DNA of 64,000 nucleotides from Tetraselmis striata (lineage: Eukaryota; Chlorophyta; Chlorodendrophyceae; Chlorodendrales; Chlorodendraceae). A program made the translations under genes and the position numbers. Position 1 is the first letter of the stretch; each line of letters begins with the position of its first letter. The notes beneath the pieces are model-generated. The model was not told where the DNA came from and made no database searches. It was given only the letters and a program-made list of their open reading frames with translations. The stretch lies in contig VCJN01002757.1 in assembly GCA_006384855.1 (NCBI GenBank), positions 1 through 64,000 of the forward strand, in the 5' to 3' direction. Of the stretch, positions 44,740-55,400 are shown piece by piece.

Positions 44740-47700
44740 TCATGAGTCGCTTCCCACAGCATGATCACCTGCGAGTGCCATTGCCAGTGATAGCCACCGG
44801 ATCAGATGGGAATCTTGGACACGTCCGCGGGTTGAAGGGCTGCGTGCAGCGCAGCAAAACGCAAGCTGACGCACCTCGTCGTCTGTGAGAGGGCGCCACT
44901 GGCCAGGCGGCAGTGGGCCCAGCTCGAGGGGCCCAAGTGCCAGGCGGTGAATGCCGACCACGTGGTGCCCCAGCGAGGCCATCATGCGGCGCAGCTGGTG
45001 GTACCTGCAAGCCAAGTAAGGACCAGGCTCTCAGCCCTCAGGACAAAGTCGCGCTGCAGATATGTATATATACACATATATACACATACATATACATATG
45101 TATGTATGTATGTATGTATGTATATACATGTGTATATATTATATTATGTATGGTGTACTGTAACCCTTGCAATCTGATATGTGAAAGTGGGCAAAGGGGG
45201 GAAGGGGGGGAGGGGGGGGGGGCTACCTCCCCTCGCGCAGCGTGATCCTGGCCACAGTGGGCGAGACATACTCCAGCTCTGCAGGCTTGCAGGGCACCAT
45301 CTCGCCGCCCTCCCTACGCAGCAGCAACCGCCCGCAGGCAGTGAGCCGCCAGCCGGTGAGCCAAGCAGCGCGAATCTGGTTCCAGGTGCGCCCGCGTGGC
45401 GTGGGTGTGTGTGCGTGTGGGTGTGGGTGGGTGGGGGGGCGGCGGGGGAACCTGTCGCGCAGGGAAATTTCCCCACTTGCAAATGCATCCGCCTCGGAGC
45501 GGCCCGCGACGTCCAGCTGGCTGCCCTCTATCGTGACCTCGTACACCTGGAGCAGCCAGCGCGGTCAGTGGTGGGGCCCTCTCGATCCCTCCCACAGCCA
45601 AGAGTAAGAGTGGGGCTACGTCGCGATAATGCATTAACACAATCGGCACGTCACGTAGTCCGCAATGGCGTTCCTTCATGTGAGGATCGATAGCCATCGG
45701 GGCTGTGCATCATTGTCAGGCCGGCGTGAAATGATATTATCGTCGGTTGTCACCCACGAGCCATTATATCTTGCCGACCGGCCGTGGTGTGTGTTGGATT
45801 GTGTCATGTACAGTGGTGCACCCGTCCCCCTCTCCCCGCAGTGACACATTGACGTCACATTGTTGCGCAAACTCGCAGATTACACCGAGGCGTTTGCGGC
45901 ATGCCAATCATTTGCGAGATTGATGGCCTACTTGCAGCGTGGTGCCCGTTGTTATGCGTCAGGATGGGAGGTGGAGGGAGGGGGGGGGGGGGGTTAGGCG
46001 AAAAGAGCGGCCAAGGGGGCGCTGGAGGAGGAGGGGGGGGGGGGGGGGGGGGGGGCTCACCTTGGGCAGGTGGCGTGCGGGCGAGGTGAGCGCGTGCACG
46101 AAAGGCCCGCTCTGCGTCACGACCAGCAGGCCGGACGCCATCTTGTCCAGCCGGCCCGCGGAGGTCGGCGCAGGCGTCTGCGCCATCATCTCATCTGGCA
46201 GCAAGTCGAAGCAGGAGGCGTGCCCCACCTCGCGGTGCGAGCACACGTAGTCTGCACCAACGGGGGGCACGGCGTGGTCTCAGGAGCTGCACACCAGCAG
46301 GAAGATGCTATGGGGAGAAGGGCTGATGGAAGGGGGCGCACCCACGGGCTTGTGCAGCAGCAGGTGGATGGGGTCCACCCAGGGCAGAGGCTGGCCGTCC
46401 AGCAGCACCTCTCGTGGCTGCACCTGTGGCACGAACAGAGACCAGCCCTTCCTGACAACACCCCACCCCGCGTCCATCCTGCCCGGGAATTCACCATGTC
46501 GACATGTACATGATAGCGATGTATGACTGATTTGGGGGCAGGGAAATGGAGGGCAGGGGGGGGGGGGGGGGGGACAGGGAGCGCAGTGGCGGGGAAAGGG
46601 ATGGAGCAGCGAGGTGGCCATGTCGCGTTTAGGGTTTGAGGGGTTTTCGGCATCGACTCACCAGTCTATTAGGCTGCAAGTGCGGCAATTAGAATTGGAA
46701 AGAAATAGAAAATGTCTTGATAATTTGCCTTCTTCTTGAAAGAAATCTGACTACAGATACATGTCGATCAAATTGCAAATTGATTTCGGAAAGCACCAAG
46801 GACATTGTTTGATTGTGTTTTGCGCATTCACTATGGATCAATTCACGTTCATTACTTGCAATTGTTTGACGCGTATCGCGGATCTAGTCTATTGGGATGC
46901 AAGAGCGGCAATTACAATAGAAAAGAAATGTAAATAGATAATATCTTGACAATTTGCCTTCTTCTTGAAAGAAACCTGACAGACACAGCTCGGTCGTATT
47001 GCGTATTGATTTCGGAAAGCACCAAGGACGTTGTTTGATTGTGTATTGCCCATTCACTATGAATCGATTCACGTTTATCATTTGCAATTGTTTGACGCGT
47101 ATCGCGGATCTGATCGCGGTCGGATATTCTGATCCCGGTGCATGAGGATTCTTGCACACCGGTCGTCCCCGTACCAGTAACCACTGATCAGCAGTATTAA
47201 TCACCAGCCGGTGCTGTACCCGTACCGGTACCAATGGTTCTGGCAGTACCAGTACTCGAGTAATCAGCTTTATTGCAAGCTTGCAAAGGTAGAAGGGTGC
47301 CAAATTTAAACACGGCCAGGCACCGCCATTTTACATCAATTGCCAACTTCGCGCTGGTCGTTCGTTATTATGCAGATTGAGCCCCACTCAACCGATGGCG
47401 GCAAATCACCTCGCCATTGTGTTCGGTCACATTACGATGTATTAGACAAACGGACAGACAGGCAGACGCACAGACAGATAAACCGGAGATGTGAGTGACG
47501 CATGCGCCCTTCCCATCGAGAATGAGGCACCGCGTGGGCAGCGCCGTGCCGACATGGGTTATCTCCTCGCAGCGGCGCGCCCGCTCAAGATCAAACTGCG
47601 GAATGGATCTGCCAACTGCGCTATTCTCTCTGTTCCGTTTACTCATTTGTGAGCGCTGTTCGCAAGGTGCACCCTGGTGAGTGCTCTGGTTTGTACTCTG

Positions 47701-48003
47701 CGGACCAGATCCATACAGATAGAAACCAATAAAAAGCGCTGCGTAGTGGATTGGGTTGGAGCGGCTGATGCGGCCCCTAGGCCGCCGGAGATAAGATATG
47801 TCGACGGAGGCGGTGTGATGCCATGCGGTGTGCCAGTGAGATTTGATGCTGAGCGCCGCACATTCACACCCAGAGGCGCACCTTGGAAGCGGCGCCCACG
47901 GCGGCCCCCTTACTCCGCCCGCTGGCAGCCTGCCCCTCCGCGCCGGCCAGCTCCACCCGGTGCTGCTTCAGGAAGGACTTGGCCTTGCTGCGAGTGCACA
48001 GCC
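44740..48003 (-). CDS. RsuA/RluB-family RNA pseudouridine synthase, 7 visible exons
   Basis: Converts a uridine in RNA, usually rRNA, to pseudouridine. Exons: 48003-47882, 47595-47500, 46423-46342, 46251-46061, 45546-45452, 45375-45227, 45004-44740. The first resembles the start of an S4 RNA-binding domain (CTRSKAKSFLKQHRVELAG). Then come PREVLLDGQPLP and LLLHKPVG, the catalytic block SAGRLDKMASGLLVVTQSG with its Asp, then VYEVTIEG, RITLREGR joined to YHQLRRMMASLGHHVVGIHR, and LGPLPPGQWRPLTDDEV. This order is diagnostic for the family. The junction between exons at 45452 and 45375 does not keep phase in my model, so either a splice site is misplaced or there is an indel. The N-terminus is unresolved; an ATG at 48885 begins an Ala/Arg-rich frame that could supply an organelle leader. 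Organelle rRNA is the likely target by analogy. The 46.4-47.5 kb intron holds a repeat family B pair. Confidence 0.82.
45055..45150. repeat. TATG/TACA microsatellite, self-complementary
   Basis: Alternating 'tatatacacatatatacaca' then (tatg)n then 'tatatacatgtgtatata', able to fold back, in the intron before the last pseudouridine synthase exon. Confidence 0.8.
46661..47350. repeat. dispersed repeat family B, copy 3 with internal tandem duplication
   Basis: Two adjacent copies of the 5' half (46661-46883 and 46885-47109), both starting 'agtctatt(a/g)gg(c/a)tgcaag' and ending 'gacgcgtatcgcggatc', followed by one 3' end at 47285-47345 ('gccaaatttaaacacggcca', 'ggcaccgcca'). It sits in an intron of the pseudouridine synthase. 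Confidence 0.8.
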
Positions 48004-50287
48004 CTGAGGGGCAGCGCGGGGCGCCGGCATTGGCGCGCCGATGTCAGCAAATGACCGGCGGCAGGTAGCTTGGTGGGACCCGCTACGCCATCCAAGCACA
48101 CACACGCGCCGGTATGTTCATCTGAAGAGGTCCCTATAGTCGACGTCCCTCCTCCTTCCCCCCCTAACCCCGATACCAGGCAACTTGTGCCAATGCTCAG
48201 GCCTGGCTTTGGGAGATACCGGGGTGTGCTGGGGTGACCGTGAGTAAATGCAAGCTGAGCGTCAGCGGGCGTTGCGCCAGTGCCATTAGCGTTCAATACT
48301 GTTGGTAGGTAGTTAGTGAGTGAGCATGATTTGTCCTGTCTCCTCCATGCTCAGAAAACACATCAGCAGCATTGGCATCTTAATAAGACTGCGAGTGAAT
48401 ACGAATACATGCCATGTCAAACGGGCCCAATGGCAATTCTGAAGAAATGCGCAGGAATAGCGCCGCCGCAGGTACTCGGCCGGTAGGCAGCAGCGGGTGA
48501 TACAAGTCACGTCTCCAGGGTAAGCAATATGAAAAACCATATAAAGAGGAGTATATAGTAAGGGTTTTAGGAGCTCATACGGGGGCTCGGGGATCGGAGC
48601 TGGACCACACCAAGGGAGGACAGCAGGCGGTCCAGCCGCACAGGGCCAGGCGCGCGGAGCAAGTCCGCCGGTGGCGGTGGTGTGCCCCTGCGCGCGCGCC
48701 CCCCCACCGGCTGCTGCGCCGAAGCCGCTCCCGATGCCATTGCCGCACCTGCGGGCAGCGGTGCAGCGCAGGGTGTGCTCAGCGCCGCGGCATGGGGGGA
48801 GCAGACAGACGATGCTTTCCTCTACCACCCGCTGTCCGGCTGGTCGGTACCACCGCGTCTCCGCCGCGCGAATCGCTGACGGCAATACGGGTCGTTATCC
48901 ATGCTCTAGCGCATGCGGTTCGGTGATGCTCCGAAGTCACCTGTCGGCAGGTCTCACTCTCCCATCGAGATAGATACGCGAGGCGCGAGGGCGGGCAAGC
49001 ACCGGCGATGGCGCGGCTGCGAAGCCCTCGCGGCGGCGGTGTCGGCATCAGGCTGCACTGCGCATGCCGGACAAGGGGCAGAAGCCCGTGCCCGTGCCGC
49101 GCCATCGCCGCGGCGCTCTGCGGCGGACTGGCTCTGCCGGCCAGTAGCAGCGGCCCGGCAGCGCGGGGACTTGCTGATGCGGGCCGACTTTCGGCCGCGT
49201 TGCGATGCTACTGTACGCTATATCGGGCAGCGGCGATGGTAGCTCTGCCGACAGGGACAAACGGCATGGCGCTGATGCTGCAGCGGTTTGGCGTCCCGGT
49301 ATTGTAGCCGCGGCGGCCGCTAATATACCCGCTGCTGGCAGTGGCGGTCAGGTGAGTAACTCGAGTGACGACGTCGCGGCGGCGCTACTTTTTTTTGCGG
49401 GTAAGTCCTGCGCTGATGATGAACCAAACCCCTCATCCGTCAGCATCGTTCATGATCATCCGGGGCGCGCGGGCCGTAAGGATTTTAGTTGTAGCGCCCT
49501 CCTCTGACATCGCCTCTGACATGTAGTGCAAGTGGTCCTGCGCGCGTGGTTTCGGAGCCGAACACACGGCACGTGGTGCTCTATACATAAAACAGCCGCA
49601 AAACCCGCCCGCACTACAGGTGTATTCATATACAACACTGTTACCATGATGAGCCCACGGGTGCATCTTATGTAGAAAAGTATATTTGAAGATTCAACAC
49701 ACTACCATGCACTACCTACCTGTCGTACACGGTACCGCTGTATTTTATTACAATATCAATTGTATACACAATTTGTCGGAGGGAGATTAAATTGATGCCT
49801 GAGTGACACTGTCATTGATGGGGGGAGTGAGTCGGCGAGAGTCGGCGTGCACGCGTCGAATCACGTCGAGTGTCAACAAGCAAGATGCAAATTGGGAAGG
49901 CAAAGGGCTGCTGTGAGCTGTGGGCGATGGACGAAAGGTAGTCGTTGTCGCCGTAGTGATGGCTGACTAGCACTGTCACTGGTGAGAGTAGGTGAGTCGG
50001 GATTTTCTGGGAAGAGCAGTTGACTGAATTTACATGAGCTAAGGCTGACAATTTATACCAGCCGGCCAGGTGTCGACTAGGGCAGACACCGCTCCATCAA
50101 AGAAGGCAATTTGGCAAAGAAGTCTAAGTGCCGTACTCTGGTAGCATCTGGGTGTCGGTACATCTTAGGCACATGTACGGCAGCCAGCACTTCACTGGAA
50201 AATGCGGATTTCACAGAGAGAATAAAATGCGGATTCAGGGTATACCGGGGTACCCTGGGTCCAACACAATTAAAGTACATACATCAT
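48004..50287. other. Gene-poor region
   Basis: No firm gene. 48370-48580 has weak similarity to repeat family A ('aagactgcgagtgaata', 'catgtcaaac', 'agtaagggttttagg'). Several GC-rich open frames in 48.6-49.3 kb overlap on both strands and show no domain. Confidence 0.35.
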
Positions 50288-50296
50288 GCGGCAACA

Positions 50297-50342
<46 letters not shown>

Positions 50343-50351
50343 TGTTGCCGC
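50288..50351. repeat. Perfect 64-bp AT-centred palindrome
   Basis: Arms gcggcaacaaaca and tgtttgttgccgc flank (TA)19. The whole 64 bp reads identically on both strands, so it can form a cruciform or hairpin. Confidence 0.95.
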
Positions 50352-51045
50352 CTACGACAGTCCCGCGCCTACCTACCGGTACCGCCGTCGACTACGATGG
50401 TGTAGCTCGACCATACACGGCGCCAGCGCCAGGGGTCAGCAGCAGCGCGGCGCAACAGCAGCATGCGCGCGGGCCTTGCTGGTTTCCATCCTCCGACTTC
50501 CGCTGCACAACGCGCCCCTTCGCTGCTCGTGTTTTCGACGATGGCAACGTTGCTCGCGGAATAGCGCGCTCGGATCGGATTTCGGAGGCCGACGCTCAGC
50601 GAAGGCTGCAAGGGGGGCCTTGCTGGTCGAAACGACGACGACACAGCTTTCTTTCGGGAGGGGCGCGGACGACGCCCCGCCGTCGTTTCTTCGGGATAGT
50701 TATTTTGATTTTAAATGCTACTTGCTCAGCCCGCGCGGATGAAGAATACGTCGCGACTAGTGGCCGAAAAATCGATTCAAAGCACGCGCACGGCACTTTG
50801 ACAGTGTTGGACGCCCGGCGCCCACCTCGCGACGAGCTACTTGCCCTCCCTTGTGCCACCCCTCGCGAATGATGAATAGTAGCAGGGACAAGATGTTGTT
50901 CAAGCTGGGAGTGCTGGCGGTAGAGAGCAGCTTTCTCAAAACCACCAGGGTGGACGGCGGCTAGCGGAGCTGCCGGGTCCCGAAGAGCTGCCGAAGACGA
51001 CGAAGCGTGCTCTGGCGAGCTTTGACACTGCGCGGTGGGGCTGGC
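50352..51045. other. Open frames without recognised product
   Basis: A plus frame of 253 codons (50111-50872) spans the palindrome and has no domain I recognise. Because the palindrome is translated within it, I do not treat it as a gene. Confidence 0.3.
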
Positions 51046-52130
51046 ACACTACATCAACTGCTGCATGCCTGAGCCGGCCAGCAAGCTCGAGGGATTTTCA
51101 CGGCTGCAGGAAATTCTGCGGGCCAACTTGATTCGTGCACATGAAGATTGGTTGGCCTGGAAGTCCCTCTGACAGGTCGGCCCTCGACTCGGCAAAGATC
51201 TCTCGCGCTTTGTGCCACCCTCGCCGCAGTCGCCCTTCCACGCTTCAGAGCGCTTTTGCGGCCCAGCAGGCCACCTGATACTTGGCTGCGGTGCCGCTGC
51301 CTGACCATGCCATCATTTGAGCGAGTCGGCGGCGCACACCCTGGCTGCATGCCTTCCAGAGGGCTGAGCCACCGCCTGTCGACATCAGCCTTGAGATCCG
51401 CATGGCCGAGGGCTGCCTGCTGCCCCACCTGGCGTTCAGCGCGGAGCGGCAGCTTTTGACGCCCGACCAACTAAATGGCGAGACGTACCCCGAATGCAGC
51501 GAGCGGCAGGCGGTGCTGCGGCAGCTACCGGGCCGGCTGAAGAGGCAGTCCAGCAGGCCAGCTGTACTGCTCGCACGGACGGCCCGGCGCCGGGAAGACC
51601 TCGCTCGCCAACTTCTTTGTGCATAAGGCGTCGCTTGGCGCCTGCACTGCCGTGCCAGCGTTGCATGGCAGCTCTGAGGCGGCGCAGTGCCTAGGCCTGG
51701 AAGCGTTTGCGCGGTCGGAGCCGCGAGTGAGCTCCGGAGACGCGAGATGACTCAATGGAGGATGGAGGATGCGCTGGCTGAGCCGGGTGTGTACCTGCGT
51801 TCCTATGACGCTGGTGGACGATGTGGCGGTAGCGGTGGTGGTCATCAGGGAATGCATACGCCCCTGAGGGTTGCGGCCAGCTGCGGATGACGGCCACCCG
51901 GGGCTGCCACCTGAGTGCGCCGTCCAGCTGGAGGAGCTGAGCGTGGATACTCGCTGCAGCTGCTGGTGAGGCTGGTGAAGGGGAAAGACGCGGAGGTGGA
52001 GGCGTAGTTGCCGCCGGTGGAGAGGCTGGTGGCAGAATCGCTGGTGGGAGGGCTGCCTATCACGGTGGCCGTGGTGACAGCGATCATTGGGGACCGCTCG
52101 CTGCCGTTCCCGCAGATCACTATCGCAAGT
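51046..52130 (+). pseudogene. P-loop NTPase relic
   Basis: Broken plus-strand coding sequence. In successive frames one reads KLEGFSRLQEILRANLIRAH (51088-51147), LLPHLAFSAERQLLTPDQLN (51418-51477), then a Walker A motif GRPGAGKTSLANFF (51577-51618), and farther on ERLVAESLVGGLPITVAVVT (about 52021-52080), which recalls the GLPL-type segment after the nucleotide site in STAND/NB-ARC ATPases. Stops and frame changes separate the pieces and no splice signals restore them convincingly. A decayed NLR-like or AAA-type gene is my best reading; the family remains open. Confidence 0.45.
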
Positions 52131-52472
52131 CAGGCGGTCAGGCGGTCTTGGCTCAGAGTCCACATCAAGGGTCACGGCCTAAATATCAAGAATCGTGATG
52201 AACGGGTACCCTGAGGATCATGATGATAAGATGCCTGATGCATCTGTTGGCCTTCAAAGGGCTCTATGCTGCAGGCTACGGCCAACCCTATGCGGGTTCG
52301 TGCATCCGGGCTGGAAGACAGCTGGCGTGCGAGGTTTGAAGACTGAAAACCTGGTTCATGATTCAACCTGAAACAAATCTCACTTTCAATGGCTCCAGCT
52401 GACCTTGATCTATGGTGCGGACCCTTGATCTCGACAACGGCGGCCGTCATGCGGCGCATTGGCACCCGAGTC

Positions 52473-55400
52473 TCACTCCAGAACAGGGAGCTGATGCTGC
52501 ATGAGGGCGCCGACGAGCTGGTCGCGCGAGTAGACCGCCGTGCCCTCCCTGCGTGCGAGGCGCCGCAGGCGGAAGTCAGTGCGTCGCCGAGCGCACGGAG
52601 CGGCATGGCGCAGGGGCGGCGCTCTGATGGTGCGTTATGGCAAGCCATTGTATGTCTCTGAGGAAAAGGACGGTAAAATTTCAAAGTACACTTAGACATC
52701 CTTTTTTATAACAAATTATTTTCATCATCACCATCATAAATATATCAAGGGATATATATGTATATATACATATGCATACATACATATGTATACAGATGTA
52801 CGTATATATCCCTTAACAATATCAGGGAGGGGAAAGGGGGGGGGGGGGGTAATTAATATATTGAGTTGCGGGGATAAGCCAGCGTTTGCTGAAATAATGT
52901 CCACAGTACCTCCTCCAACAGCGAATAGCGATAATAATTGCATAGCGCAAAGTCACCATCTTGAATTGTTCCAGTATTTGAAAAGGATATATCGCGGGCT
53001 CTGTCTTTAATTGGTATCCAACGGAGCTGTCACCTGTCGACACGTGATATGGAAACATTCTATGGCCGTGCTTTCAAGCTCAGCTTGCGCGGATGTGCAG
53101 CCGCATCCGTGTGCTCGTACAAATAGGATCCCGGAATTGATCCGTAGCAGTCGTTGCAGGATATTGTACCCGTACCGATACGGCGCCAGTAAGTAGCGTT
53201 GCGATCAATTGATCACCGTGTACCTGTGCCCATTTACCATTCTTGGGTACTCTGGTACATCGCAGGTGGTACTACACGACCCATACAGGGACTAACTAAA
53301 TACGTTGCAGACACGTGCGGTGTTTATATGTCTAGCGTCAAATCAAGTATAGACCCCCCTAGTTCTATGTAAAGCAATTAGCAACGGAGTGCCCCGTTGG
53401 TCAACATCCGCTCGCACTCGCACATGTCCGCGTTGGTGTGCGGCAAGGCGGGGCGGGTTACCTGAGGTTGGAGCGGCACCACGCCGCGTCTGAACCCCCC
53501 GCCAGCACCAGCACATCCTGCCCGGCGGACGGCGCCGCGCAGCTGCCGCGCTTTACGGCGACAGGCAGCTCCTTCGCCACCGCCGCCCCCGCGGCTGCCA
53601 CGAGCGCCTTCAGCTGGCCGGGGTTGCGCTCCTCCTGGGTGGGCGGGGAGGCCAAGGGGACACGCACATCAGCCACAGAGGTCGCGGAGAGGAGGGGAGT
53701 GGGGAGGGCTCGGCGCCGCTCGTGGTGGCCTCAGAAACAATGCGGCGGCAGGAGGGGGCGGCATGCCGGGGAGTACCTTCAGCAGCTTCGGTGCAAAGAA
53801 CACTTTGCGACCTGCAATCACGGCGCGCACGCACGCACGCACACACGCATACACACACACACACACACACACACACAGCGCGCGGGGGGGGGGGGGGGGG
53901 GGGGGCAGAGGTCGTCAGTCGGTCAGCTGCACAGATATGCCGGGATGCCTTCACCGTATGGAAGGTGGCCTGGCCTTCAGAGGGCTGCATGCTGTGCGGT
54001 ACGGCCGACCCTATGCGACTTCACGCAGCCAAGCCGTAAGACGGCTGGCCTGTGTTCTCGGAAGACTGGCAGGAACACAGTTGTAACACATTTCGAATTT
54101 CAAATTTGAAGGCGGCAGCTGCTCTTGCGGTGGTGCTCCTCAGGGTGCAGCTGACACACCCCTCCCAAGTGGGGACGGCGCGCACCCGCCAGAAGCAGCC
54201 CCTGGCGCGCGGCGTCGTAGGCGCCCGCGATGCTGAAGCTGTGCTCCTTCTCCGCCGCCTCGTCCTTCAGCAGGAACGGCTCCACGGCAACAAATTGTCT
54301 GCCGCGGTGGCCACCGGCAACAGCCACGCAGTCAGCTTGATGTATAAACGTGTGTGTGTGTGTGTGTGCATAGCGGGGGGGTGATTGATCTGTAAAGGAA
54401 TTATTATGGTAACTTTTTGCTATGTTAGGCTACATTATTTTTAGTTGTTAGTTGAAGCGAATTTATAGTTTTTGTCTATACACCCTTGTTGTGTTGTGTT
54501 GCTAATAGGTGTTGTTTAACATTCTTTGTGTATCTATTATTGATGGTTTATGATGTCACTCTGTAGTGGATGACTACTTTTGATTTTTATTATGTTTGAG
54601 CGCTGCCCGACTTCATCGCACAGTGAGGCGCGGCTCAGTAGGGGTCAGGCAGTGGAGAGTGGGGGGGGGGGGGGGGGAGCACAGGTGGCGGAGGCGGGGT
54701 GCTGGCGCGGGCACCACCTCTGCTTCTTGCATGCGTCCAGCCACCGGACGTCCACAATCGGGCGGCCTAGACAGTGCCCCAGGGCAGCCCATCAGTGCGT
54801 TAGGGCTCAGCAGGCGTCGGGTGCCATGGGGCCATGGCTCCTCACTGGGCATGGGCCCCGTGCCTGTGTGCTCGGCGGCACAATGAAGGGGGAGGGGTTT
54901 GGAGGGCGAGGAGGCCGGGGGAGAGGGGGGGGGGGGGGGGGGGGGGGGGGCACCGGCAGCCAGCGCCAGCAACGTCTTGAAGGACTTTATGAAGCCCTTG
55001 CTGTCCTTTCTCTTACCCGCCTGCGGACATGAGCGGGTGCATGCAACCGAGTCAGCAGGCCGCGTTCCCGGCATCCAGCCGACGCATCGAGCTTGATGGG
55101 CAAAGTTGAGGGGCAAAAAGCGAGACTGTAGTTGCCAAACACAGGATTGCTCCCCAGTAAGGGAGGGGGGGGGGGGGGGGGGGAAGGGGGGGAGCCAGCC
55201 GGCGCGAGACAGCAAAGCGGCAACTGCCAGCGGCATGTTCCGGGCTGGGTTGGCACTGCCTCCCGTGGCGCAGGAGAGCGCACCATGGTGACGTAGTGCG
55301 TGAAGGCCTCGTCCGCAGGCTCGCAGACCTCGCCGCCCAGAGCCTCGATGGCGGCGGTGTGCCGCTGCAGCAGCGCCTTGCCAATGCAGGTGGAGAACAT

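Noticed and set aside
48313-48885. 190-codon minus frame as a separate gene
   Set aside because: No domain; it may hold a first exon of the pseudouridine synthase but also runs into likely repeat sequence, so it is not called.
50111-50872. 253-codon plus frame as a gene
   Set aside because: It translates straight through the TA palindrome and microsatellite and shows no domain.
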